The notes under the pieces are model-generated. The model made no database searches. It worked only from the letters and a program-made list of their open reading frames with translations, and was not told the origin of the DNA. Below are positions 17,224 to 26,200 of a stretch of DNA of 64,000 nucleotides, piece after piece. Every line of letters starts with the position of its first letter. Within the stretch, counting starts at the first letter, position 1. Source of the DNA: Sphingomonas sp. (lineage in GTDB: Bacteria; Pseudomonadota; Alphaproteobacteria; Sphingomonadales; Sphingomonadaceae); contig JAFKLY010000010.1 in the NCBI GenBank assembly GCA_017304655.1, forward strand, positions 64,501 to 128,500, in the 5' to 3' direction. Made by a program: the position numbers and the translations under genes.

Positions 17224-18306
17224 ATGAGCGATGATCAGGGACGCGCATTCGGCTTCGAGGGCACATGGCGGGACTATGCGCCGATCGCCTTCACCAACCT
17301 GTTGCTGACCATCGTGACGCTCGGCGTCTATCGCTTCTGGGCGACAACGCGCACGCGGCGCTATCTGTGGAGCCGCACGCGCTTCATCGATGAGCCGCTG
17401 GAGTGGACCGGCACCGGGCTGGAGCTGCTGATCGGCTTCCTGCTGGTGCTGGTGATCTTTCTCGGCCCGCTGCTCTTCTTCCAGTTCGGCATTCAGGCGC
17501 TTGTCCTGCAGGGCCATGGCGACATTGCCTTCGCCATCGGCGCACCGCTGTTCCTGCTGATCTTCTACCTGGGCGGCGTCGCACGGTTCCGCATGGTGCG
17601 CTACCGGCTGAGCCGCACCTTCTGGCACGGCATTCGCGGCGGCAGCGACGACAAGGGCTGGGCCTATGGCTGGTCCTATTGCTGGCGCTACATCGTCGCC
17701 ATGATCCCGCTCTATCTGCTGGTGCCATGGGCCATGACATCGCTGTGGAACGACCGCTGGAGCGCGATGAGCTTCGGCCCCTATCGCTTCTCGGCCAAGG
17801 CGATGCCGGGGCAGATCTACAAGCGCTTCCTGCTCTTCTACCTCGTGCCGTTCATCATGTTCATCGTCATGGCGGTGTTCGGCGGCGCCATGTTCGCCAC
17901 GATGTCGGCTGCACCACAGGCCGATCCATCCCAGCCGCCAGCCGGCTTCTGGCTGTTCTTCGCCGCGCTGTTCATCGGCATTTACGGGGTGCTGCCCGTC
18001 ATCGCGCTGATCTTCTACGCCAAGTTCTTCCGCGTCGCGATCGGCAGCTTGTCACTCGACACGCTGGATTTCCACTTCACCGCGCGCAGCAAGGCGTGGC
18101 TGAAACTGATCCTGGGCGATGTCGCGCTGGTGATCTTCACGCTCGGCATCGGCGCGATCTTCCTCTCCTACCGGCACTGGAAGTTCTTCGTGACGCATCT
18201 GGACGCGAGCGGCGAGATCAGCCTCTCGCAGCTCACCCAGTCGACCACCGCCGCGCCGGGACAGGGCGAGGGGCTGGCCGACGCGTTCGACATCGGGGCG
18301 ATCTGA
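17224..18306 (+). CDS. YjgN family (DUF898) membrane protein
   Basis: 360 residues starting MSDDQGRAFGFEGTWRDYAPIAFTNLLLTIVTLGVYRFWATTRTRRYLWSRT. The 'FxGTwxdYxxi...LLxxxTLGxYxFW' block, repeated in DFHFTARSKAWLKLILGDVALVIFTLGIGAIF, is the DUF898 signature. About eight membrane helices. Function unknown. The start is set by GGGGGAG 7 nt before the ATG; the open frame upstream is not used. It is followed 16 nt later by an M48 peptidase, a pairing common in proteobacteria that suggests the two act together in the membrane. Confidence 0.9.
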   Translation: MSDDQGRAFGFEGTWRDYAPIAFTNLLLTIVTLGVYRFWATTRTRRYLWSRTRFIDEPLEWTGTGLELLIGFLLVLVIFLGPLLFFQFGIQALVLQGHGDIAFAIGAPLFLLIFYLGGVARFRMVRYRLSRTFWHGIRGGSDDKGWAYGWSYCWRYIVAMIPLYLLVPWAMTSLWNDRWSAMSFGPYRFSAKAMPGQIYKRFLLFYLVPFIMFIVMAVFGGAMFATMSAAPQADPSQPPAGFWLFFAALFIGIYGVLPVIALIFYAKFFRVAIGSLSLDTLDFHFTARSKAWLKLILGDVALVIFTLGIGAIFLSYRHWKFFVTHLDASGEISLSQLTQSTTAAPGQGEGLADAFDIGAI

Positions 18307-18322
18307 GGCGCATGATCCGCGC

Positions 18323-19405
18323 ATGACACACCTCGGCCCCGACGAGCGGATCTGGCACTATGATGGCGCCAGTGCGACGCGCCATCATCCGCGCATCGAC
18401 TGGACGGCGGACGGGTTTACGCTGCGCTGGGACACCGGCAGCAGCGGCCCGCATGGCTGGAGCGCGCTGGTGCCGGTGGACGGCACGGGCGGCCGCGCGG
18501 TCTATGGCCTGCGCGGCCAGTCCGGCTGGCGGCTGGGCTTCACCGGTGCGCCGCCGGAGAGCTTCGTCGCGCACTTGCCCCTGCCCGCCCGCTACGGGCG
18601 CTGGATCGACCGGATCGGCCTGTGGCGCGCCATTGGCCTGTTCGGCGCAATCGCCAGCGTCGTCGTGGTGCTGGCGCTCAAGGCGCCCGGCTGGATCGCG
18701 CCGCACATCCCGCGCAGCTGGGAGGATCGGCTGGGCGATGCCATGATCGGCGATTTTGGCGGGCGGCTGTGCGAGACGCCGCAAAGCGCCGCCGCCATCG
18801 AGAAGCTGCGCCGGGAACTGGGCGATGATGTGCCGATCCGCCGCATCGGCATCGCCAACGTCAACATGGTCAATGCCGTGGCGCTGCCGGGCGGGCACAT
18901 CCTCCTCTTCCGCAAGCTCATCGACGAAGCGGATTCACCGGACGAAGTGGCCGGCGTGCTCGCGCACGAGATTGGCCATGTGCGCAACCGCGACACGCTG
19001 ACCGCGCTCGTCCGCCAGCTTGGCCTCAGCGTCATCCTGGGCGGCTTCAACGGGCAGGTGGGCGGCACGATCAACGGCCTGCTCTCGATGAGCTACAGCC
19101 GCGAGGCGGAGAAAGCGGCGGACGATTACTCCATCGCCGCGCTGCGCGCCGCCAATGTCTCGCCTTTGCCGACAGCCGCCTTCTTCGCCAAGCTGACCAA
19201 GCTCTCCGGCGGTGAGACCGTCGAGCGATCGACAAGCTGGATGGCCTCACACCCCGTTTCCGCCGAGCGGGCCAAGGCGTTCCGCGATTCCGCGCGCAAG
19301 GGGCAGGCCTATGCGCCATCGCTCACCCGCGCCGAGTGGCAGGCGATCGTGAACGCCTGCCGGGACGACAAGGACGTGGCACCGCCGCCAAGCTTCGGCT
19401 TTTGA
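18323..19405 (+). CDS. M48 family metallopeptidase
   Basis: 360 residues. A cytosolic N-terminal beta domain (IWHYDGASATRHHPRIDWTADGFTLRWDTG) precedes one membrane helix (AIGLFGAIASVVVVLALKA, about 107-125). The catalytic zinc site HEIGH is at 215-219, followed by VRNRDTL and the third ligand in SYSREAEKAADDY. M48 enzymes of this kind (HtpX/BepA-like) degrade misfolded membrane or envelope proteins. Substrate unknown. It lies between the YjgN and hydrolase genes in one direction. Confidence 0.93.
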   Translation: MTHLGPDERIWHYDGASATRHHPRIDWTADGFTLRWDTGSSGPHGWSALVPVDGTGGRAVYGLRGQSGWRLGFTGAPPESFVAHLPLPARYGRWIDRIGLWRAIGLFGAIASVVVVLALKAPGWIAPHIPRSWEDRLGDAMIGDFGGRLCETPQSAAAIEKLRRELGDDVPIRRIGIANVNMVNAVALPGGHILLFRKLIDEADSPDEVAGVLAHEIGHVRNRDTLTALVRQLGLSVILGGFNGQVGGTINGLLSMSYSREAEKAADDYSIAALRAANVSPLPTAAFFAKLTKLSGGETVERSTSWMASHPVSAERAKAFRDSARKGQAYAPSLTRAEWQAIVNACRDDKDVAPPPSFGF

Positions 19406-19436
19406 CCTGACGGGCCGGGAGCGGCAAAAGGCCGGC

Positions 19437-20192
19437 ATGACCGACCATGCCGACACGCCCGCCGCCTTCCTCACCCGCCCGGACGGGCTGCGCCTCGCCT
19501 ATCGCTTCCGCCCCGGCGCGGGGCCGGCGCTCGTCTTCCTGCCCGGCTACATGTCCGACATGCAGGGCAGCAAGGCCATCGCGCTCGATGCCTGGGCGGC
19601 GGCGCAGGGCCGGGCGATGCTGCGGCTCGATTATGCCGGCTGCGGCGAGAGCGAGGGCGCCTTCGAGGATGGCACGCTGGCGAGCTGGCGGGACGACGCG
19701 CGCCTCATCATCGACGCGGTGGTGCCCGAGGGGCCGCTTCTGCTCATCGGCTCCTCCATGGGTGGCTGGCTGGCCCTGCTGCTCGCGCAGGCGCTGGGCG
19801 CGCGGGTCGCCGGGCTGATCGGCATCGCCGCCGCGCCGGACTTCACCGACTGGGGCTTTGACGACGCACAGAAGGCGACGCTGCAACGCGAGGGCAGGCT
19901 GGTCGAGCCGACGCCTTATGGCGACCAGCCTTATGTGACCACCCGCGCCTTCTGGGAGTCCGGCGAGGCCTTGCGGCTGCTCGACGGGCCGATCGCCATC
20001 GATGGCCCGGTGCGACTGCTGCAGGGACAGGCAGACGCCGACGTGCCCTGGCACATCGCCCTGCGCACGGCCGAGCGGCTCCGTTCAGCCGATGTGCAGA
20101 CGATCCTCGTCAAGGACGGCGACCATCGCCTCTCGCGCCCGCAGGACATCGCCCTGCTGATCGCGACGGTCGCCCGTCTCACGGAGTCCTGA
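19437..20192 (+). CDS. Alpha/beta hydrolase
   Basis: 251 residues. Nucleophile elbow GSSMGG (Ser in LLLIGSSMGGWLALL), oxyanion strand VFLPGYMSDMQGSKAIAL, acid Asp in LLQGQADADVPW and His in KDGDHRLSRPQD. This arrangement resembles palmitoyl-protein thioesterase ABHD10-like and other short serine hydrolases. The substrate is unknown. It is followed by the TPR gene after 6 nt. Confidence 0.9.
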   Translation: MTDHADTPAAFLTRPDGLRLAYRFRPGAGPALVFLPGYMSDMQGSKAIALDAWAAAQGRAMLRLDYAGCGESEGAFEDGTLASWRDDARLIIDAVVPEGPLLLIGSSMGGWLALLLAQALGARVAGLIGIAAAPDFTDWGFDDAQKATLQREGRLVEPTPYGDQPYVTTRAFWESGEALRLLDGPIAIDGPVRLLQGQADADVPWHIALRTAERLRSADVQTILVKDGDHRLSRPQDIALLIATVARLTES

Positions 20193-20198
20193 CGCCTT

Positions 20199-21113
20199 AT
20201 GCTCATCGTCGCCGCCGCGCTCACCCTCGCGCAGCTTTCCCAGCCGACCGGACACGATCCGGAAGTGGAAGCCATCCTGCGCCGCCGCGACGAGCGCCGC
20301 CGCGCGGAAGCGCTGGGCAAGACCGATCCCTCCCCTCCGGCGCAGACGGACGATCGCGCCGCGCTGGCCGCCGTCGTGCCGCCCGCCATTGCCGATCGTC
20401 TGGCCGGCTGCCTCGCCACCGCGAACCTCAAGGCGCAGGACGGCATTACCGAAGCGGAAGCCTGGGCGCGCACTGGCGGCGGCGCTTATGCGGCGCAATG
20501 CCATGGCTATGCGCTGGGCAAGGCCGGGCGCTGGACGGAGGCGGCCGGCCTGTTCGAGAGCGGCGCCGTGACCGCCGGGCTGGATGCCGCCACGCAGGCG
20601 CGCCTTTGGTCGCAGGCGGGCAATGCCGCGCTGGCCGGCGGCGACGCCGCGCGGGCGCTGCGCGATCTCGATCAGGCGCTTTCCGCCCCGCTGCCGCGCA
20701 CGCTCTCCACCGGCGAAATCCATCTCGACCGCGCCCGCGCCCGCGTGGCCACTGGCGATCTCAAGGGCGCGCGGGCCGATCTCGACGAGGCCGTCGTCCT
20801 CGCCAATGCCGATCCGCTGGCCTGGCTGCTCTCCGCCACGCTCGCCCGGCGCATGGACGACCTGCCGCTCGCCCGCACCCATATCGAGCAGGCCGCCCAG
20901 CGTGCGCACAACGACGCCGCCATCGCGCTGGAGCAAGGCGTGATCTACGCGCTCTCCGGCGACCGGGATGCCGCCGCCCGCGCCGCCTTCACCCGCGCGC
21001 ATGAGCTTGCCGCGAAAGACAGCGACGTGGCGAAGCAGGCCGCCGACTATCTGACGCAGCTCGGCGATGCACCCGCCCCGCCCGCAACGCCGCCGCGCGA
21101 GACCGGACGCTGA
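20199..21113 (+). CDS. Tetratricopeptide-repeat protein
   Basis: 304 residues. A short hydrophobic N-terminus (LIVAAALTLAQL) could be a weak signal peptide. Helical pairs follow with TPR spacing: AGRWTEAAGLFESGAVTAG, QAGNAALAGGDAARALRDLDQAL, ARVATGDLKGARADLDEAVVLAN, and HIEQAAQRAHNDAAIALEQGVIYALSGDRDAAARAAFTRA. TPRs bind protein partners. It ends the cluster YjgN-M48-hydrolase-TPR; the partner is not identifiable. Confidence 0.85.
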   Translation: MLIVAAALTLAQLSQPTGHDPEVEAILRRRDERRRAEALGKTDPSPPAQTDDRAALAAVVPPAIADRLAGCLATANLKAQDGITEAEAWARTGGGAYAAQCHGYALGKAGRWTEAAGLFESGAVTAGLDAATQARLWSQAGNAALAGGDAARALRDLDQALSAPLPRTLSTGEIHLDRARARVATGDLKGARADLDEAVVLANADPLAWLLSATLARRMDDLPLARTHIEQAAQRAHNDAAIALEQGVIYALSGDRDAAARAAFTRAHELAAKDSDVAKQAADYLTQLGDAPAPPATPPRETGR

Positions 21114-21486
21114 GGCAACGCAGGCAGACGAAGGCCCGCACCGCGCCGGCGCAACAGCGCGCAACGCTGGAAGTTTACGAAGTTGATCACAGGGGTGCAT
21201 CAACTTCCGCTTCCATGCACGTTTGGCGCCGCCCTTGAGACAACCGCGAGACTCTGCCCCGCGAAAGCTGTGTGGCTCGGAGGGGGCCGTGAAAGCTGCC
21301 ATGAGAATAAGCCATGCCATGCCCGATCTGATCCCTACCGACGAGAGGAGTGTCCGTCCGTGCTGCCATGGTGGCCGAGGTGTAGGACAGGGGGAAAGCG
21401 AGGTTGGGAGCGGATATGGCGGAGAGCCGGCATGCCCTCCAGAAGCTGACAGTTCGGACACGACGCCAAAGCGGACGCTCATACAG

Positions 21487-21622
21487 CCCTCTCCCGCCTT
21501 CGCGGGAGAGGGAGGGGCCCGGCGCGAAGCGCTGGGAGGGTGAGGGTCTTTCCGGGGTCCACGGCCGAAGATTTAAGTAGAAAGACCCTCACCCAACCCT
21601 CTCCCGCGAAAGCGGGAGAGGG
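21487..21622. repeat. Nested triple-hairpin element in a 600-nt intergenic region
   Basis: Hairpin A: CCCTCTCCCGC (21487-21497) and GCGGGAGAGGG (21502-21512), loop CTTC. Hairpin B: the same arms at 21597-21607 and 21612-21622, loop GAAA. Between them GGGTGAGGGTCTTTC (21538-21552) pairs perfectly with 21580-21594. The whole is a composite palindrome between convergent genes, probably a dispersed repeat family that can act as terminator. The rest of 21114-21713 holds no supported gene; 21623-21713 includes one more partial CCCTCTCCC. Confidence 0.6.
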
Positions 21623-21713
21623 CTAAAGGAAGGCGTCAGCTTCCCTCTCCCAATTCAGTCGCTAGCGGTCCAACAACGCAGGCCCAAAAGCAGACGAAAG
21701 TCAGGCCGGTCGC

Positions 21714-22457
21714 CTAGAAGCGGATATGCCCGTAGCGTTCGTTGAAGGTTTCCATGTCGCCCCTGGCGAGCAGGCGCGCCTGCTGGATCCACTCGTCGCG
21801 GATGATGTGGCCACGGAAGCTGCCGAGATGTGAATCGATGAGCTCGATATCCTCGGGCATCCAGCTGGCGATATCGTCGAAACGATAGACGCCCAGGCTG
21901 TTGAGGAGACGCGCGAGCTGTGGCCCCACGCCCTTGATGAGCAGGAGATTGTCCGGCTGACGATCCGTCGACGCGGATGGCACATCAGCAGACGGTTCGA
22001 GGGGACGCACCTCCGTGGGCGAAGGCGCCTCTGGCGGCGCCAGTTCGGAGACGGGAGCAAGGTCCGGCTCTTCATCGACCATCGAATCGTCCGCGACCGG
22101 CTCGATATGCGTGAGAGCCTCCGCAAGCGCCGGGCCAAGCGGGTCAGGCGTCATGTCCGCCATGGCCTCTCCGAAGCGGCCTGCCTCATCGGCCGGAGGC
22201 GCTTCGTCATTCGCAGGCATCGCCGGCTCGGCTGTTTCGATCGGCTCTGCGACAGTCGCGGCGACGATGTGACGCGGGTCCGCCGGCGGTTGCCGAGGCG
22301 AGACGACCGGCCATTCGATCAGCTCTTCATAAGGATCGCTTACATCGACGACGACGGGCGCTTCCCGGCGTTGTCCCCAGCTCCACCAGGCCGTGAGCAG
22401 GCCGATGCCGAAGGACAGCAGCACGCCATACCAATAGAAGGCGACGAGCGCGATCAT
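21714..22457 (-). CDS. Membrane protein with C-terminal helix-hairpin-helix domain
   Basis: 247 residues. One N-terminal membrane helix (ALVAFYWYGVLLSFGIGLLTAWW), a long acidic Pro/Ala-rich linker (about 30-165), then a helix-hairpin-helix domain DNLLLIKGVGPQLARLLNSLGVYRFDDIASWMPEDIELID. The C-terminal domain is like those attached to NADH dehydrogenase-like and ribosomal L17/L21-fusion proteins; its ligand is unknown. Its ATG overlaps the stop of the 30-residue gene upstream (ATGA), making it the last gene of a coupled trio. Confidence 0.85.
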   Translation of the reverse strand: MIALVAFYWYGVLLSFGIGLLTAWWSWGQRREAPVVVDVSDPYEELIEWPVVSPRQPPADPRHIVAATVAEPIETAEPAMPANDEAPPADEAGRFGEAMADMTPDPLGPALAEALTHIEPVADDSMVDEEPDLAPVSELAPPEAPSPTEVRPLEPSADVPSASTDRQPDNLLLIKGVGPQLARLLNSLGVYRFDDIASWMPEDIELIDSHLGSFRGHIIRDEWIQQARLLARGDMETFNERYGHIRF

Positions 22458-22546
22458 GCGCGGTTCCGCCAGATGCCGGCGCCCATGAGAAGGCCAATGC
22501 CGAAAGCGCCGAGGAACAGCAGCAAGGTCTGGGCGAGCAACGGCAT
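22454..22546 (-). CDS. 30-residue membrane protein, coupled on both sides
   Basis: Reads MPLLAQTLLLFLGAFGIGLL followed by MGAGIWRNRA: a single membrane helix with a Gly-rich face and a basic end. Its ATG shares one base with the OmpA stop (TGATG) and its stop overlaps the next start (ATGA). Perfect coupling on both sides argues that it is translated. Its helix resembles that of the downstream HHH protein (FGIGLLTAWW against FGIGLLMGAGIW), which hints at a duplicated anchor. Confidence 0.7.
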   Translation of the reverse strand: MPLLAQTLLLFLGAFGIGLLMGAGIWRNRA

Positions 22547-23262
22547 CAGGCGCCTCCCTGCGTCACGGTGAAAGTGATGCGGCGATTGGCCGGATTGGCA
22601 AGATCGCCCGGCCGCACCGGCCGACTCGATCCATAGCCCTTCGCGGTGACGAGGCTCGCGGAAATGCCGCGCGCGACCAGTGCATCGCGCACGCGGGATG
22701 CGCGCTCCTGCGACATTGTGCGGTTGACCCACACATCGCCCGTGCCATCGGTATGCCCGGCAATCTCGACCTGATAGCCTTCGCAGCGCTGCAGCGCGGC
22801 GGCGACATCCCGGATGATCGCCTGCGACGTGGGATTGAGCCATGCGCTGCCCGGCTGGAAGCTCATCACCCGGCCGCCGACGGCGACGTCGACATCATGC
22901 TGGCAAGTGCCCGGCGGGGCCGGATCGGCGGCGGCAACTGCGGCCGAAGCGGGCTGTGCAGCGAGCGAGGCCGATGGGGCGGGACGTGCGGCGGGCGCGG
23001 GCGTAACCTTTGGCGAAGGCGCAGGCGGCATCGCCTCAGCCGGTGCAGCCTCGCCGGGAGCCGGTTCGGGCGCCAGGTCATTGCGGGGCGCAGGCGCGAT
23101 CGCCGCCGTCACGCTCTGATCGCCCTGCGCGAGCATCGGGCCGTGTGCGGGCGGTGCAAGACTGGCCTGAAAGGCCGCGCCCTGCCCCATTGGCCCGTGC
23201 AGGACGAGCGCCAACACGGCCGTCCCGGCCGCGCCGATCGCTATCTTCAGCCCGTCACGCAT
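22546..23262 (-). CDS. OmpA family protein with Ala/Pro-rich linker
   Basis: 238 residues. N-terminal membrane anchor or signal (MRDGLKIAIGAAGTAVLALVL), an Ala/Pro linker (about 30-120), then a peptidoglycan-binding OmpA C domain: FQPGSAWLNPTSQAIIRDVAAAL, VEIAGHTDGTGDVWVNRTMSQERASRVRDAL and GYGSSRPVRPGDLANPANRRITF. It ties the cell wall to a membrane. Start ATG 23262 is chosen because the hydrophobic segment follows at once; an upstream ATG adds 21 polar residues. It is the first gene of the OmpA/30-aa/HHH operon. Confidence 0.9.
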   Translation of the reverse strand: MRDGLKIAIGAAGTAVLALVLHGPMGQGAAFQASLAPPAHGPMLAQGDQSVTAAIAPAPRNDLAPEPAPGEAAPAEAMPPAPSPKVTPAPAARPAPSASLAAQPASAAVAAADPAPPGTCQHDVDVAVGGRVMSFQPGSAWLNPTSQAIIRDVAAALQRCEGYQVEIAGHTDGTGDVWVNRTMSQERASRVRDALVARGISASLVTAKGYGSSRPVRPGDLANPANRRITFTVTQGGA

Positions 23263-23375
23263 GGTGCTGATTCTGTCCCCGCTGATCTTCTCGCCCGGAA
23301 CGCTCGCAAATTCGGCAGGGACCATCAATCCCCCAGCAGGGATCGTTCCGATTTGAGACGGTTGCCATGGCCGCC

Positions 23376-24659
23376 TCAGTCCGCCCCTGCGAGCGCCTCA
23401 CGCGCGACTTCCCGCCAGCCGAGATCGCGGCGACAGAAGCCGCCGGGAAACGCGACCTGGTCAGCGAGCGCATAAGCCGTGTCGCGTGCTTGCGTGACGC
23501 TCTGGCCGACGGCGGTGACATTGAGCACGCGCCCGCCATTGGCGACCAACTGCCCGTCCCGTAGCGCCGTGCCGGCCTGGAAGATGCGGCTGCCATCCGG
23601 CGCGGACGGCAGGGTGATGGGCGCGCCTTTCTCCGGCGTGCCGGGATAGCCCTTCGCCGCCAGCACGATGGTGAGCGCCGCCATATCCGCGAGCACCGGC
23701 GCAGTGGCCCCGGCCAGCGCGCCCTGCGCGACGGCCAGCAGCAGTTCGACCAGATCGCTCTCCAGCCGCATCATCAGCACCTGGCACTCGGGATCGCCGA
23801 ACCGGCAATTATATTCGATGAGCTTCGGCCCTTCCGTCGTCAGCATCAGGCCGGCGAACAGCACGCCCGAATAAGGCGTGCCGCGCTGCGCCAGCGTGGC
23901 GACCGTGGGGCGGATGATCCGCGCCATCACCTCGGCTTCCAGCGCCGGCGTCAGCACAGAGGCGGGGCTGTAAGCGCCCATGCCGCCGGTGTTGGGGCCG
24001 GTATCGCCATCGCCGACGCGCTTGTGATCCTGCGCGGAGCCGAATGCGACGACATCCGTCCCGTCCGTGAGGGCAAAGAAGCTGGCTTCCTCGCCTTCCA
24101 TGAATTCTTCCAGTACCACTTCCGCACCCGAGGCGCCGAAGCTGCCGCCGAACATGTCCGCAATCGCCGCTTCCGCCTCGGCGCGGGTCAGCGCGATAAT
24201 CACGCCCTTGCCGGCCGCCAGCCCGTCCGCCTTGATGACGACCGGCAGCGAAAAGCCATCCAGCGCCGCCAGCGCCTGCGCGGCACTGGTGCAGCGCACA
24301 TAGCCGGCCGTGGGAATGTCCGCCTCGCGGCAGAGATCCTTGGTGAAGCCTTTGGAGCCTTCCAGCTGCGCGGCGGCCGCACTCGGGCCGAACACCGGGA
24401 TGCCAGCAGCGCGCAGGCTGTCCGCGATGCCATCGACCAGCGGCGCCTCCGGCCCGACGACAACGAGGCCAACAGCCTGCGTGCGGCAGAAGGCGATCAC
24501 GGTAGCATGATCGGCAAGGTCGAGGTCGACCAGCGTGGCATGCTCGGCTATGCCGGGATTGCCCGGCGCGGCGAACAGGGCGGTGCAGCGCTCGGATTGC
24601 GCGAGTTTCCACGCCAGGGCATGTTCGCGGCCACCATTGCCGAGCAGAAGGATGTTCAT
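23376..24659 (-). CDS. purD: Phosphoribosylamine-glycine ligase
   Basis: 427 residues, standard length. Second step of purine synthesis: joins glycine to phosphoribosylamine with ATP. Seen are the N domain [22 protein letters not shown], the ATP-grasp segments [38 protein letters not shown] and [18 protein letters not shown], and the metal site [12 protein letters not shown]. Start codon ATG 24659-24657 shares the palindrome CATG with the divergent xseA. Confidence 0.97.
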   Translation of the reverse strand: MNILLLGNGGREHALAWKLAQSERCTALFAAPGNPGIAEHATLVDLDLADHATVIAFCRTQAVGLVVVGPEAPLVDGIADSLRAAGIPVFGPSAAAAQLEGSKGFTKDLCREADIPTAGYVRCTSAAQALAALDGFSLPVVIKADGLAAGKGVIIALTRAEAEAAIADMFGGSFGASGAEVVLEEFMEGEEASFFALTDGTDVVAFGSAQDHKRVGDGDTGPNTGGMGAYSPASVLTPALEAEVMARIIRPTVATLAQRGTPYSGVLFAGLMLTTEGPKLIEYNCRFGDPECQVLMMRLESDLVELLLAVAQGALAGATAPVLADMAALTIVLAAKGYPGTPEKGAPITLPSAPDGSRIFQAGTALRDGQLVANGGRVLNVTAVGQSVTQARDTAYALADQVAFPGGFCRRDLGWREVAREALAGAD

Positions 24660-26154
24660 GGAAGAGGGTCCAGTGCGGTTCGATGCGTCCGGCCGCCTGT
24701 TAGCGCAGGAGCGGCAGGGGGACAATCTGGCCCCGCTCAGCGTCTCGGATTTGTCGATGCAGCTCAAGCGGACGGTCGAGGACCGCTTCGGCCACGTCCG
24801 CCTGCGCGGCGAAATCTCCGGCTGGAAGCGCGCGGCATCGGGCCATGCCTATCTGGCACTGAAGGACGAGAGCGCGCTGATCGACGGGGTGATGTGGAAA
24901 GGCACAGCCGGACGCCTCGCCTTCGCGCCGGAGGATGGGCTGGACGTGATCGTGACCGGCAAGGTCACGACCTATCCCGGCCGCAGCAAATATCAGATCG
25001 TCATCGAGAGCATGGAGCTGGCTGGCGAAGGCGCGCTCATGCAGCTGTTCGAGCGCATGAAGGCCAAGCTCGCCGCCGAGGGGCTGTTCGATCCGGCCAA
25101 GCGCCGGCCCATCCCCATGCTGCCGGACGTGATCGGCGTCGTGACATCGCCCACGGGCGCCGTGATCCGCGACATTCTCCACCGCCTGGCCGACCGTTTC
25201 CCCAGCCGCGTGATCCTCTGGCCAGTGCTGGTGCAGGGAGATGGCGCGGCGGCGCAGATCGCCAATGCCGTGCGCGGCTTCGGCGCGCTCGCGCCCGGCG
25301 GCCCGATCCCGCGGCCCGACGTGCTGATCGTCGCGCGCGGCGGCGGCTCGATCGAGGATCTCTGGTCGTTCAACGAGGAAATCGTGGTGCGGGCCGTGGC
25401 GGATTCGCCGATCCCGGTCATCTCCGCCGTGGGGCATGAGACCGATACGACGCTGTGCGACTTTGCCGCCGACCTGCGCGCGCCGACACCGACCGCCGCC
25501 GCCGAGATGGCCGTGCCGGTGCGTGCCGAACTGATGGCGCAAGTAAGCGAGGCGGACGCCCGGATGCGCCGCTGCCTGGCGCGCGGGATGGAACGATCGC
25601 GCGAGCGGCTGGAAGCGCAGCGCCGGCTGCTGCCCCGGCCCGACCTGCTGCTCGGCCAGGCGCGACAGCGCGCGGACGATCTGGCCGACCGGCTGCGGCG
25701 CGGCCTCTCGCATCGCCTCAGCATCGCGCGGCGCGAGCTCTCCGAGGCCGCGGGCGCCCTGCGCCCCGCCCTGCTTGAGGCGCAAGTGACGCGGGGCCGC
25801 GAGACGCTGGCGCGCGTGCGGCTGAGCCCCGCGCTGCTCGACCGGCGTCTGACCGATGCGCGGCGCCAGTTTGACGGCCTTTGGCGCCTCGCCCAGTCGC
25901 TCAACCCCGATGCGCCGCTCAGCCGGGGCTTTGCGCGGGTGATGGCTGGCGACCGGCTGATCCGCACCAGCCGAGACGCGCTGGCTGCGGGATCGGTGAC
26001 GCTCAAGTTCACCGATGGTGATGTGTCCGCCGTGACGGGCGCCGGCGCCGAGGCAGTCTCGGGCGATCCCCATCCCGCCGTCCCGCCGCCGTCCGCACGA
26101 CCGGCGCGCAAACCAGCCCCCGCGACGACCCGACAGACCGATCTGTTCGACTGA
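24658..26154 (+). CDS. xseA: Exodeoxyribonuclease VII large subunit
   Basis: 498 residues. N-terminal OB fold ([44 protein letters not shown]), catalytic domain ([43 protein letters not shown] and [30 protein letters not shown]), then long coiled-coil helices (540 nt) and a C-terminal RGFARV segment. The enzyme cuts single-stranded DNA with XseB, which is not in the window. ATG 24658 gives [11 protein letters not shown] 24673 is an alternative that would avoid overlap with purD. Confidence 0.95.
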   Translation: MEEGPVRFDASGRLLAQERQGDNLAPLSVSDLSMQLKRTVEDRFGHVRLRGEISGWKRAASGHAYLALKDESALIDGVMWKGTAGRLAFAPEDGLDVIVTGKVTTYPGRSKYQIVIESMELAGEGALMQLFERMKAKLAAEGLFDPAKRRPIPMLPDVIGVVTSPTGAVIRDILHRLADRFPSRVILWPVLVQGDGAAAQIANAVRGFGALAPGGPIPRPDVLIVARGGGSIEDLWSFNEEIVVRAVADSPIPVISAVGHETDTTLCDFAADLRAPTPTAAAEMAVPVRAELMAQVSEADARMRRCLARGMERSRERLEAQRRLLPRPDLLLGQARQRADDLADRLRRGLSHRLSIARRELSEAAGALRPALLEAQVTRGRETLARVRLSPALLDRRLTDARRQFDGLWRLAQSLNPDAPLSRGFARVMAGDRLIRTSRDALAAGSVTLKFTDGDVSAVTGAGAEAVSGDPHPAVPPPSARPARKPAPATTRQTDLFD

Positions 26155-26200
26155 GGCGCATGGCCTTGCGCCGCTCGCCGGCCTTGGTCATGGTCCAGGC

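Noticed and set aside
21487-21622. CRISPR array
   Set aside because: Only two copies of an inverted unit, with a palindromic spacer pair between them, and no cas genes in the window.
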